From the NCBI RefSeq assembly GCF_004216475.1, contig NZ_CP022303.1, forward strand, positions 4,585,001 through 4,649,000: a stretch of 64,000 bases of DNA, read 5' to 3'. This DNA comes from Thalassococcus sp. S3 (GTDB taxonomy: Bacteria > Pseudomonadota > Alphaproteobacteria > Rhodobacterales > Rhodobacteraceae). Positions 47,693 to 56,232 of the stretch are shown in pieces. Numbering within the stretch: position 1 is the stretch's first letter; each line of letters opens with the position of its first letter. The notes beneath the pieces were generated by a model. The model ran no database searches. It was not told the DNA's origin and saw nothing but the letters and a program-made list of their open reading frames with translations. The position numbers were made by a program, and so were the translations under genes.

Positions 47693-48223
47693 TTAGCGCG
47701 CCTTGATGGTCTTGCTGTTGTTGTTGTCGATCTGGTTCCAGGTGCCGTTGCCGCCCTGCGTCAGCTTCCCGTCTTCGCCCTGGATCTGATATTCGACCGT
47801 GCAGACGCCAAACTTGAAGGTGACGTTCTCTTCGGGGGCCGGATCGCCATAGGTCCATTCAACCTTTTCGACCGCCAGCATCTGAAAGGTCCAGACCAGG
47901 TATTCGTTCAGCTCACCGGTTCCGCTGCCCGTCGCCTTGCGCAGTTTCAGCTTGACGTTGTTGAAATGGCAGGCGCGGCCACAAGCCTGCAACAAATGCG
48001 GCGACGCTTTGTCCACCTGTTTTTTGATATTGAATGCCTCGAACTCCGCTTTACCAGCGCCGGCACCCATCGTGTGCGGGCCGATATTCAACTTGTTCTC
48101 AAGCGAAAAGCTCCAGTTGTCGGTCAGCATGATGGCGCCGTTATCCGACCCGACACGGGATTCACCCTTGGGCCAGACCCCGTCCACACCCTGCGTGAAC
48201 ACCAGATATGCGTCATGTGCCAT
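47693..48223 (-). CDS. hcp: T6SS tube protein Hcp (TssD)
   Basis: 176 residues, typical of Hcp. It starts MAHDAYLVFTQGVDGVWPKGES and contains NWSFSLENKLNIGPHTMGAG and a C-terminal half with WTFQMLAVEKVEWTYGDPAPE and CTVEYQIQGEDGKL. Hcp hexamers stack into the inner tube and are secreted. It sits between tssC (54 bases upstream) and tssE (30 bases downstream). A small GCGC-TAA-GCGC dyad overlapping its stop codon, followed by TTT, might attenuate transcription into tssE, but its stem is short. Confidence 0.96.
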   Translation of the reverse strand: MAHDAYLVFTQGVDGVWPKGESRVGSDNGAIMLTDNWSFSLENKLNIGPHTMGAGAGKAEFEAFNIKKQVDKASPHLLQACGRACHFNNVKLKLRKATGSGTGELNEYLVWTFQMLAVEKVEWTYGDPAPEENVTFKFGVCTVEYQIQGEDGKLTQGGNGTWNQIDNNNSKTIKAR

Positions 48224-48277
48224 GATTTACTCCATTCGATTGCGTTGTGATGAGCTTCTGCGGTCAGGAACGACCGC

Positions 48278-49789
48278 TCATTCGTTTCCCGCCGACGGCA
48301 GGCGTGAGACCAGGCGAAGCGACACGGTCAGTCCCTCCAGCTGGTAATGCGGTCTCAGAAAAAACCGGGCACTGTAGGCGCCGGGATTGTCTTCGATGTC
48401 TTCGACAACAACCCTGCCGGCCGAGAGCGGCTTTTCAGCCTTGCTGTCTTCGCTCGCCAATGTCGGAGACGGATGAACGTATTGCTGCAGCCAGTTATTC
48501 AGCCATTCCTCGACCTCGTGCCGCTCCTTGAACGAACCGATTTTGTCGCGGACCATGCATTTGAGGTAATGCGCGAACCGGCTTGACGCGAAGATGTAGG
48601 GCAGCCGCGCGCTCAGCTCCGCGTTCGCAGAGGCGTCCGGATCGTCGTATTTGACCGGTTTGTTAAGGGTCTGCGCGCCCAGGAAAACACCGTATTCCGT
48701 GTTCTTTCGGTGCAGCAGCGGCAAAAGCCCGGCTTTGGACAATTCCGCCTCGCGGCGATCGCTGATCGCGATCTCGGTGGGGCATTTGAAGTCCACTCCC
48801 CCATCGTCGCTGGGAAAGGTGTGCACCGGAAGATGTTCGACCAAACCACCGGATTCCACACCGCGAATACGGGACAGCCAGCCGTATTTCTTGAACGACC
48901 GCGTGATGTTGACGCCAAGCGCGTAGGCCGCGTTGCACCACAGATATCGGCTGCTGTCCCCGCCATCCACGTCCTCTTCAAAGTCGAAATCATCCACTGG
49001 ATTGGTCTGGGCGCCGTAAGGCATCCGCCCAAGGATGCGGGGCATTGTAAGCGCCAGATAGCGGGAATCCTCGCTTTCCCTGAGAGAGTTCCAAGCGGCG
49101 TGTTCCGGGGTCAGGAAGATCTTGGTCAGGTCGCGGGGATTGGCCAGCTCCTGCCAGTTGTCCATCCGCATAAGCCAGGGGGCCGCCGCTGACAGGAAAG
49201 GCGCGTGCGACGCGGCAGCGACGCGGCTGAGATTGGACAGCAGTTCAACATCGACGGGTGTGTGATCGAAATAGTAATCCCCGATCAGACAGCCAAAGGG
49301 CTCGCCGCCAAGCTGGCCGTACTCCTCTTCATAGATACGTTTGAAAAGGGGGCTCTGATCCCACGCGATACCTTTGTATTTGCGCAAGGACCGCGACAGC
49401 TCCTTCTTGGTCACCGGAAGAACCCGGATCTTCATCGTCTCGTCGCTTTCGGTGTTGTAGACGAGGTGATGCAGGCCGCGCCAAGCCGATTCCATCTGCT
49501 GAAATTCGTCGTGATGCATGATCTCGTTGATCTGACCGGTCAGCTTTGCATCAATCGCGGCAATCAGCTTTTCGATGGTCGGAATGACCTCCTTGCCGAT
49601 GAGTTCCTGCTGGTCCAGGGCGGCGGACGCGAGGGTACGAACCGCGCGCTCCACCCCCTCCCGCGCCTGGTCCGACCGTGAGCGGAATTCCCGTTGCAGC
49701 AGGGCGTCGAACCCGTCTGCTTCAACAAAGTCGACCGTCGGTGCCGATCTGACCTCGGCGACTGCAGCTTCTGCTTGCTCGTCCATCAC
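48278..49789 (-). CDS. tssC: T6SS sheath large subunit TssC (VipB)
   Basis: 503 residues. TssC signatures: FQQMESAWRGLHHLVYNTES near residue 95, KIRVLPVTKKEL, EYGQLGGEPFGCLIGDYYF, and the C-terminal LSAGRVVVEDIEDNPG and YQLEGLTVSLRLVSRLP. With TssB it forms the contractile sheath. The start overlaps the tssB stop by four bases (ATGA). Confidence 0.97.
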   Translation of the reverse strand: MMDEQAEAAVAEVRSAPTVDFVEADGFDALLQREFRSRSDQAREGVERAVRTLASAALDQQELIGKEVIPTIEKLIAAIDAKLTGQINEIMHHDEFQQMESAWRGLHHLVYNTESDETMKIRVLPVTKKELSRSLRKYKGIAWDQSPLFKRIYEEEYGQLGGEPFGCLIGDYYFDHTPVDVELLSNLSRVAAASHAPFLSAAAPWLMRMDNWQELANPRDLTKIFLTPEHAAWNSLRESEDSRYLALTMPRILGRMPYGAQTNPVDDFDFEEDVDGGDSSRYLWCNAAYALGVNITRSFKKYGWLSRIRGVESGGLVEHLPVHTFPSDDGGVDFKCPTEIAISDRREAELSKAGLLPLLHRKNTEYGVFLGAQTLNKPVKYDDPDASANAELSARLPYIFASSRFAHYLKCMVRDKIGSFKERHEVEEWLNNWLQQYVHPSPTLASEDSKAEKPLSAGRVVVEDIEDNPGAYSARFFLRPHYQLEGLTVSLRLVSRLPSAGNE

Positions 49790-50340
49790 TCGGTCTCCGT
49801 GTCGGGCGCTGTTTTGGCTGCGTCTGTTGACCCTTCTTCTTCCTCTTCACCCCCGGGCGTGGCAGCGAGAGTGCGCAGCAGCTCCGGATCAGACAGAAGC
49901 TGGCCGACAAGCTCCTCAGCGCCCGCTTTTCCATCCATGTACGTCAGCAGGTTGGACAACTGACTTCTCGCGTCGAGAAGCTTGGCAAGGCTGTCCACGC
50001 TTCTTGCGACGGATGCCGGCGAAAAGTCCTCCATGCTTTCAAAGGTCAGATCCACGAACATGGCTTCCTCGCCCGTCAGAGTGTTGGGGACCTGCATCGC
50101 CACCCTCGGTTTGAGGGCCCGCATCCGTTCATCAAAGTTGTCGACATCGACCTCGAACATCTGCCGCTGGTCCAGCTCGGCCAATGGCATCTGTGATCGG
50201 CCCACCAGATCTGACATGACCCCAACAACAAATGGCAGTTGGATCTTTTTTTCCGAGCCATATGTCTCGACGTCATATTCAATTTGCACTCGGGGCGCGC
50301 GATTTCGCGCGATAAATTTCTGACTGCTTTCTTTCACCAT
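49786..50340 (-). CDS. tssB: T6SS sheath small subunit TssB (VipA)
   Basis: 184 residues. It carries the TssB motifs RAPRVQIEYDVETYGSEKK near the start, LPFVVGVMSDLVGRS, and FVDLTFESMEDFSPASVAR in the middle. An acidic tail follows. It pairs with TssC in the sheath and is bound by ClpV after contraction. It lies 37 bases downstream of tssA and overlaps tssC by four bases. Confidence 0.97.
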   Translation of the reverse strand: MVKESSQKFIARNRAPRVQIEYDVETYGSEKKIQLPFVVGVMSDLVGRSQMPLAELDQRQMFEVDVDNFDERMRALKPRVAMQVPNTLTGEEAMFVDLTFESMEDFSPASVARSVDSLAKLLDARSQLSNLLTYMDGKAGAEELVGQLLSDPELLRTLAATPGGEEEEEGSTDAAKTAPDTETE

Positions 50341-50377
50341 TTCTACGGCTCCTGATTGAAGATATTAGCGGAGAGAA

Positions 50378-51403
50378 TTAAGCACTTTCCTGTTCTTCCC
50401 CTGGAGAGTTCTGAATACCGGCCAAATGGCGGAATTGAGGTGCCCCATCAGGTGCAAGCTCCTCCATGAGAGCCATGAAATCCTTGGAAACGAGATTTCG
50501 GGCGCGATTCAGCAAAAGCGGGATCGGACTGGCAGGCTCATTCAGACGGTACCAGCGACAGATACGATCAATCGTTTCGACGATGTCATCGCGGTTCTGG
50601 ATCTCGCGGCGACCGCGTCCCGCGGATCCGCCTGTCTGCCCCTCCTCCGCGCCCCCGTCGCTTGCGGGTTCCGATGTCTCAGGCACCTCCGAGCAATAAG
50701 GCGTAACCAAAGCACGCATTTGGGACAGGACGGTGTATATGGGCGCAAAATCGGGCGCCTCATGCGAGGAGACATGGTTGAGGACAGCCGTTTCCAGACG
50801 GTTCAGCGCGTCTTCGCATTCGGCAAGATGGCCTGCTGTCAGGTCGTTGTTTTCCGTTGGCCCCTCGGCAAAGGCGCCTTCGATGCGCTGCAGATCCTCA
50901 TGCGCGTCCTCGTCATGACGTGCCGTGTTCCAGTCCCGTATCGAGAAACGTCCAAACCTTTGTGAATCAACAAGGATATGATCGCGTAGCGCGCCTAGAA
51001 GCCCGTCGGGATCAACCACTTCAGACAAGGCATTGATACGGATCGTTTCATCGGTCTCATCATCCTCCGGACAAGGGTGGATGTCTGTCCAGAAGGTATC
51101 GACAAGGCTCGCCATCCTTGAAAGCGCAGCTGCAAAGCCCTCAAGGCCCTCCAGTTGCAGCGCTGCCCGGCTGAGCAACAGCTCAAGCCTGATGTCGTGG
51201 GATCGCGCCGCCAGTTTTTCGGCAAGGGACAGAACGGAAGCCCAATCCGGTGGTTCGCCAGGCACCGATGCGCCGTCGGTCTGCTGGCCTGGTTTGCCGC
51301 GCGCCATGATCTCAAGATCGAGAAATTCCAGATCGTAGTCCAGCGGCTCACCGCAGGGCGGATCATCCTCGATCGGCGCAACAGAGATCTTGTCCAGGGC
51401 CAT
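50378..51403 (-). CDS. tssA: T6SS protein TssA (ImpA N-domain)
   Basis: 341 residues. The ImpA N-terminal domain is seen in PIEDDPPCGEPLDYDLEFLDLE, WASVLSLAEKLAARSHDIRLE and FWTDIHPCPED, which are TssA hallmarks. The C-terminal third (RDDIVETIDRICRWYRLNEPASPIPLLLNRA in part) matches the short TssA class that caps the sheath or primes baseplate assembly. It is the first gene of the left-reading structural arm. Confidence 0.95.
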   Translation of the reverse strand: MALDKISVAPIEDDPPCGEPLDYDLEFLDLEIMARGKPGQQTDGASVPGEPPDWASVLSLAEKLAARSHDIRLELLLSRAALQLEGLEGFAAALSRMASLVDTFWTDIHPCPEDDETDETIRINALSEVVDPDGLLGALRDHILVDSQRFGRFSIRDWNTARHDEDAHEDLQRIEGAFAEGPTENNDLTAGHLAECEDALNRLETAVLNHVSSHEAPDFAPIYTVLSQMRALVTPYCSEVPETSEPASDGGAEEGQTGGSAGRGRREIQNRDDIVETIDRICRWYRLNEPASPIPLLLNRARNLVSKDFMALMEELAPDGAPQFRHLAGIQNSPGEEQESA

Positions 51404-51700
51404 CTAAGTCAGCTCTCCAAATCAGGACCGTGCCAAAAGCGGCCTCGCCTGTTTCTTGTCTGATCGTATCTATCGGAACGCCTTGGACCTAAATGCAGAT
51501 TTGGTATGGAAGCATAGTGCAAGCTCGGCGTATTTCTGCCAACGTATACAGATACCTAAATCTATGATGCACAATTCAGGATATTTAGATGCACGATATT
51601 TCGCAAATACCAGGGAATACGCACCTTTAAGCATGCGGAAATTCGAAATTGACGATGCATCTTTATTCGCAGCAAGACCTATTGCACGAACCAGGGCACG
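51404..51700. promoter_or_regulatory. A+T-rich gap upstream of tssA, likely promoter of the left T6SS arm
   Basis: 297 bases between the end of ppkA and the start of tssA. It is clearly richer in A+T than its surroundings (51500-51670), as expected for a promoter driving tssA to vgrG. I could not pick a unique -35/-10 pair or an operator by eye. No gene is visible here. Confidence 0.45.
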
Positions 51701-52990
51701 TCAGCGCATGCATTGATGTCGATGAGACAAGAAACGGGCGCGCGCACCGGCGTCCTCTATCTGATCGGCAAGCTCGACCCACACCTCATCGATGGAGAGG
51801 CCCTTTTCCAGCGCCCGGCGTAACAACGTGCCCGCAATGGGCCCCACATACTGCGCAAGCGCGGCCCGCATATCGGCCAGAATCTCGGTATCGACTTCAG
51901 CGTCTGTCGCTCTGGCGGGCTGAACCGACGCGAGGTAGGGCGAAACGTCCGTAAGAAACGCCTCGTTCGCGCGCGGATCGTCAATGGCATCTGCCAACAT
52001 CTTGCACAAGTCCTCGATGCTGCGAGCCTTGTCGGAGGCTTTGCGCACCAGCACACCCGCGATGGGTCCGACATATCTGGTAAGGCGGTCTTCAACACCG
52101 GCTAGAACATCGGCGTCAAAGGGCATCGACGACGGAACCGGAACGGTCAGGGACATCCTGCCTGGCACATGCGGCCTGCATGCGACCTGCAATGCCTGGC
52201 TCATCTCGCTCGCCGAAGCAAAACGCCGCTCTCTGTCGGTATCCAGCGCGCGGCGCAAGACGTCGCGCAAAGGATCGGGGACGTCATCGACATCAAGCGA
52301 CGGATGTTCGTTGTGTGCCACACGCCGCATGATCTCGGTGGCGCTGCCCGAACCGAAAAGACGCCGACCGGTCAGCATCTGGTAGAATATGACACCCGCG
52401 GAGAAGAGATCCGCCCGCGCATCGACGGGATCACCACGCGATTGTTCGGGTGACATGTAGGACGGCGTGCCGGCCAGAACCGGCATACCCGCCTGATCCG
52501 ACTGGGCAAGGCTTGCGATGCCGAAGTCGGTCACCTTCACCAGATCCTCATCGTTGATCAGGATGTTGGCTGGCTTTACGTCGCGATGCACGATGCCGAG
52601 CTTGTGCGCGGCATCCAACCCGTCAAGAATTTGCGTCATGAGCGGAATGGCACGGCTGGGCGGCAAACGCTCTTTGCAAAGCATCACATCCTTGAGTGTC
52701 GCGCCCTCGACATGTTCCATCACGAAATATGGCCGGGCGTCCTGCATCGCGAAATCGAACAATGTCACGATGTTGGGGTGCGCGCAGCGCCCGGCGGCCT
52801 GGGCCTCGATGCGGATCTGTATTGACCTGTCGGGCCCCTTTTCAGATGCCAGCAGATCCGGGTGAATCAGCTTGATCGCGACCTTGCGATGAATATCGGG
52901 ATCGAATGCGGCATAGACGGTGCCCATGGATCCGCTGCCCAAAAGGCCCGTGACCTTGTAGCGACCAATATGCTCGGGGTGGCCGTCCAA
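51701..52990 (-). CDS. ppkA: T6SS Ser/Thr protein kinase PpkA, cytosolic form with tandem C-terminal repeats
   Basis: 429 residues. The kinase domain (10-270) is complete: glycine loop GSGSMGTVY, ATP lysine K40 in VAIKLI, HRDVKPAN (135-142), DFG (155-157), and GTPSYMSPEQ. The start is TTG at 52990 with AGGAG six bases upstream. The C-terminal 135 residues hold two copies of one unit (about 296-346 and 371-421), each with YVGPIAG, then L-V/L-R-K/R-A and a later A-R-x-F-L-type end. No membrane helix is visible, unlike many PpkA proteins. It probably phosphorylates TssL for recognition by TagH. It is the last gene of an operon with a membrane haem sensor, 15 bases away. Confidence 0.94.
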   Translation of the reverse strand: MDGHPEHIGRYKVTGLLGSGSMGTVYAAFDPDIHRKVAIKLIHPDLLASEKGPDRSIQIRIEAQAAGRCAHPNIVTLFDFAMQDARPYFVMEHVEGATLKDVMLCKERLPPSRAIPLMTQILDGLDAAHKLGIVHRDVKPANILINDEDLVKVTDFGIASLAQSDQAGMPVLAGTPSYMSPEQSRGDPVDARADLFSAGVIFYQMLTGRRLFGSGSATEIMRRVAHNEHPSLDVDDVPDPLRDVLRRALDTDRERRFASASEMSQALQVACRPHVPGRMSLTVPVPSSMPFDADVLAGVEDRLTRYVGPIAGVLVRKASDKARSIEDLCKMLADAIDDPRANEAFLTDVSPYLASVQPARATDAEVDTEILADMRAALAQYVGPIAGTLLRRALEKGLSIDEVWVELADQIEDAGARARFLSHRHQCMR

Positions 52991-53005
52991 GTTTGCTCCT
53001 CGCGT

Positions 53006-53893
53006 TTAGACATCCGGCTCCAGCAATTTCATCGCGTTGACGAAACTGCGGCGCATTCGCGTGAAGGACTGTGCCAATGAACCGATTTCATCGTTGCTTC
53101 TGATCTCGACGGTTTCACGATCGAGATTGCCCAGACTGACATCATCCGCCATCTCCGAGATCTGCCGCAGAGGCGAAAGCACCAGGCGGTGCAGCAACAG
53201 GTTCAGGATCAGCGCCAGCACTCCGAAAATAACGGTCAGACCGATTGCAACATCGCTCATCCGTTGACCGACACGGTCCAGTGCCACCTGCATCGGAACC
53301 GAAACAATTTGTGCCGCGACGATTTCATCCATCTGCCAGCCAAATCCATTGTCCCGGCCATATACCGCCACATAGCCCGCTGGCGCAGCTTCGGGGGTGG
53401 AGTGACAAGCCAGACAGCCTTGGTTTTCGATCCGGATGGGACGGGCGACAGACAGAATGCGTTGCCCCGCCTCCTCACGCTCGCGCACGAGTTCCGTGAG
53501 ATCGGGGTCATTCCGGAATTCCGTGATGATGTTGGCCTGCCAGGGATCGGACCGGTTTGCGGGGTTGGTCGGGTTGATCGCCGGAAACTCCACCGAGTAA
53601 TTCGGAAAGCGCTCCTGAAGGTTCCGGAATGTCGTATGCGCGGACCAGAACGGGACGGATTGTGGAAGAAACGTATCCTCCATCTGCATGGCCAAGAGCG
53701 GTGTGATCTCTCTTGCGGTGTAGTCACGGATCACGTCGGACTGTTCCGACATGATCGCCACCTCCTGCATGATCTGCTGACGCGCGTCCTGGTAGAGCAG
53801 CAGATAGGACAATCCGGTTGAGACGACCAAGGCGACCACGAAGGTCCCCAGCATCATCAAATTGAATTTGGCGCTTAGTCCCATGGCTCTCAC
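53006..53893 (-). CDS. Membrane c-haem sensor (DUF3365/Tll0287-like) with HAMP domain and no output domain
   Basis: 295 residues. Membrane helix at about 12-34, a periplasmic domain of about 180 residues with one covalent haem motif CLACH (160-164), a second helix at about 214-236, then a HAMP domain (VLSPLRQISEMADDVSLGNLD) and about 20 more residues. This is the input half of a redox or gas sensor of the DUF3365 type; the output half (methyl-accepting, kinase or cyclase) is missing. The likely start is GTG 53893, overlapping the upstream stop (GTGA), or ATG 53884. The ppkA gene follows 15 bases downstream, so the kinase may act as the separate output part (inference). Confidence 0.85.
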   Translation of the reverse strand: MRAMGLSAKFNLMMLGTFVVALVVSTGLSYLLLYQDARQQIMQEVAIMSEQSDVIRDYTAREITPLLAMQMEDTFLPQSVPFWSAHTTFRNLQERFPNYSVEFPAINPTNPANRSDPWQANIITEFRNDPDLTELVREREEAGQRILSVARPIRIENQGCLACHSTPEAAPAGYVAVYGRDNGFGWQMDEIVAAQIVSVPMQVALDRVGQRMSDVAIGLTVIFGVLALILNLLLHRLVLSPLRQISEMADDVSLGNLDRETVEIRSNDEIGSLAQSFTRMRRSFVNAMKLLEPDV

Positions 53894-54936
53894 TCGCTGC
53901 GTTGAAGAAGGCGCCGGATCTCGCTCGTCGTCAGCAAGCCTGTCGGCGCAGCGCCGGCTTCTATTTGAAATGCGGTAATTGCATCGCGCGTTTGCGGGCC
54001 AAATACACCGTCGATCTGGCCGTCGTAATACTGCAAGCGTTGCAGTTCGAGTTGAATGAAACGCCGATCCGCTTTGGTCAGCGTGGTGTCCTGCTCGTCC
54101 ACTTCTGGCGGTCTTTGCGGCGATGCAGGCACAGGTGGCTCGGACGTCTCCGGACCGCTACCGCCGATCAGCGGATGATCTATGCCGGGGGTCTTGAATT
54201 CGCTGTAAGATAAGGACGCGGTCTGAACGGTCGCGGAAAGCTCACCCAATAGACCGGCAACCGACAGATCCGCATCGGCGGCCTCGATCACGCTTGCAGC
54301 AGCATCCCCCAATACCCCCGGCGCTGCCTCGCCGGCGGGGATTGCGATGGCGGATCCGACTGCGGGTTCGAGATCCGGCATATCCTCGAACGGCGAAGGG
54401 CCTGTCGGATCTTCATCTGGCCTGTGCGCGATATCAAACAAAGCTGGCCCGATCCGCATTGCATCCGTGAGCGCGCGCAGGGGAATGCCCTCGGCAAGGA
54501 TATCGGCATCCCGCACAAGCCGGACAGAGCTGGGCAGAAGAAAGGTCTGACCCGAGTAAGTGGCTGAATATCCACAGAAATAGAGAAGCGAGGCGGATGC
54601 GGTACGCTTTTTTGCCAGAGCGCGGAATGATATAAGCGCGGCTGAAAACTCGCCCGAGGTCGTGTCATTCGCCACGATCACCTCAAAGCCCACATGCTCC
54701 AGCGCTCCGGCCAGCGCATGCGCCGACGCGCCGCATTCAGGGTATCCCGGAAGCGCCGAATACCCAGTCTCCGCCACGACCAAAGCGACCGGAGCTTCCG
54801 CAGCTTGAGATTGTTGAGCCGGAACAGCCTCGGAGGTGCCCAGAGACCCGAGCGTGAAGGCGAAAAGCCAAGGCGCTGCGGCGATGATCCAGGGCGCACC
54901 GGAGGTCTTTGGGCATAGAGGCAGCAAGACAGTCAC
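53890..54936 (-). CDS. Caspase-like protein lacking its catalytic pair, with C-terminal peptidoglycan-binding domain
   Basis: 348 residues. A hydrophobic N-terminal segment (WIIAAAPWLFAFTLG) acts as signal or anchor. Residues about 48-190 follow the caspase-like (peptidase C14) fold: ALVVAETGYSALPG, a beta strand SLLYFCGYSATY where active enzymes have a G-H-G motif, and ALFDIAH where they have D-A-C. So both His and Cys are replaced (Tyr123; Ala at the Cys site). A Pro-rich linker follows, and the end (RRFIQLELQRLQYYDGQIDGVFGPQTRDAI in part) is a PG_binding_1 domain. It is probably periplasmic, binding cell wall. It opens the operon with the haem sensor and PpkA, suggesting a role in sensing envelope damage for T6SS control (inference). 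Confidence 0.75.
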   Translation of the reverse strand: MTVLLPLCPKTSGAPWIIAAAPWLFAFTLGSLGTSEAVPAQQSQAAEAPVALVVAETGYSALPGYPECGASAHALAGALEHVGFEVIVANDTTSGEFSAALISFRALAKKRTASASLLYFCGYSATYSGQTFLLPSSVRLVRDADILAEGIPLRALTDAMRIGPALFDIAHRPDEDPTGPSPFEDMPDLEPAVGSAIAIPAGEAAPGVLGDAAASVIEAADADLSVAGLLGELSATVQTASLSYSEFKTPGIDHPLIGGSGPETSEPPVPASPQRPPEVDEQDTTLTKADRRFIQLELQRLQYYDGQIDGVFGPQTRDAITAFQIEAGAAPTGLLTTSEIRRLLQRSE

Positions 54937-55206
54937 CTTCTGGTTCCATGAACTGTCTGCATACTGTCTGCATCAGGCGGGTGAGGCGAATGCTTAAACC
55001 TTATGGTGCCATATCAGGATGGACGGAAACGACCTTGTTCGTCGGGCTGATGGAGGGTCTTTTCCGCTTGCTCGGACTGCGATCATCCGCATCTCAGGAT
55101 CCCTTTCCCTCGGCCGGTGATCTGCCGTCTCCAACGATCCGCGCGCTTCGGGCGCACAGTGTTTTCATCGGGCAAGATCGCAGAAGGTGACGAAAAAAGG
55201 CAGGAA
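54937..55206. other. Gap between the T6SS regulatory operon and the stress region
   Basis: 270 bases without a recognisable gene. It must hold the promoter for the caspase-like/haem sensor/ppkA operon at its left end. No clear operator or terminator was seen. Confidence 0.4.
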
Positions 55207-56226
55207 CTACGCAGCCTCTGGCGGACGACGGCGCCAACGGGATGGGGAGATCACGCCTGGCTGCATCAGGACCCCGAACCATAGCAACACCGGCAAGGCG
55301 ACAATCGCACCGACCGGACCCCATAGCCACAACCCGAATACAATCGACAGAAAGACCGCCAAGGGACTTAGCGCCAATCGTTGACCGACCACCATGGGGG
55401 TGACGAACTGCGCCTCGGTCAGGTTGATCAGCAGAAAGGCGGCTGGGGGCAGCAACGACATCGGTCCCGAAAACTGCACCACGCCGGCCATCAGCAGGCC
55501 CAGCACGATCATCATCGGGCCCAGATAGAGGATGAAATTCAACAGCCCGGCTGCCAGTCCCCAAAGGGGGGCATAGTCGACACCGATTGCCATCAAGACG
55601 AATGTCGTAACAATGCCAAGGCCGGTATTAACAAGGGTCACAGCGCCAAAATAGCGCGACACCGCCCTGTCGGCCCGCTTCAACTGGCTCTCCAGCGGCC
55701 CCGTTGCCGCGTAAAGATCGTCTCGCGTCAGCACAAAGAAAAAGAGCGTGCCCATGAAGACAAAAACCTGCGCCGCAAAGTTCGGGGCCAGCCAAAGCGC
55801 ATCGCTCACCGACGGGATGCTCCCTTGCGGTTCAAGCGCATCCGCCCCGACCGAGTTTTCTATTTCCTGACTGATGGTTTCGATGCCGCGCATCAGATTG
55901 GATATCATTGCAATCCATTCTTCAGCGGCGAGCTTAAGGCGAGGCAATTGTTCAGCGAGGGTTGTGAGCAGCGGATCGGCCAGCATGATCAGCGCGCCCA
56001 TGAAACCTGTGGTCAGCAGCAGCAGGAACACAGCGATCGCAACCCTTGGCACGCCTGCTTTCGTCAAACGCTCGGCCACGGGTGATACGACGATCCCCAG
56101 AACGAGAGCAAAGACGATGGGCGCGAATATCGACTGCGCGAATTTCAGGGCAGCCGTCAGTGAAATCGCGGCCAGGATAAGCAGCGCGATCCTGACAGCG
56201 CGTTCACTTAGAAGATTCTGCAGCAT
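55207..56226 (-). CDS. PerM / AI-2E-family transporter-like membrane protein
   Basis: 339 residues with about eight predicted helices. Family features include FAPIVFALVLGIVVSPVAERL near the start, LPPAAFLLINLTEAQFVTP and LAVFLSIVFGLWLWGPVGAI near the end, all typical of the AI-2E/PerM family. Members have been linked to export of small molecules or Na+/H+ exchange; the role here is unknown. It follows the DUF3618 gene by six bases and is the last gene of an operon that begins under an EcfG promoter at 57888-57912. Confidence 0.9.
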   Translation of the reverse strand: MLQNLLSERAVRIALLILAAISLTAALKFAQSIFAPIVFALVLGIVVSPVAERLTKAGVPRVAIAVFLLLLTTGFMGALIMLADPLLTTLAEQLPRLKLAAEEWIAMISNLMRGIETISQEIENSVGADALEPQGSIPSVSDALWLAPNFAAQVFVFMGTLFFFVLTRDDLYAATGPLESQLKRADRAVSRYFGAVTLVNTGLGIVTTFVLMAIGVDYAPLWGLAAGLLNFILYLGPMMIVLGLLMAGVVQFSGPMSLLPPAAFLLINLTEAQFVTPMVVGQRLALSPLAVFLSIVFGLWLWGPVGAIVALPVLLWFGVLMQPGVISPSRWRRRPPEAA

Positions 56227-56232
56227 TTTCAG

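Noticed and set aside
47689..47699. GCGC dyad overlapping the hcp stop codon
   Set aside because: Only four base pairs; might attenuate transcription into tssE but is not convincing alone.
46955..48250. 431-codon open frame on the plus strand across tssF, tssE and hcp
   Set aside because: It lies opposite three firmly identified T6SS genes and has no family resemblance; long antisense frames are common at this G+C content.
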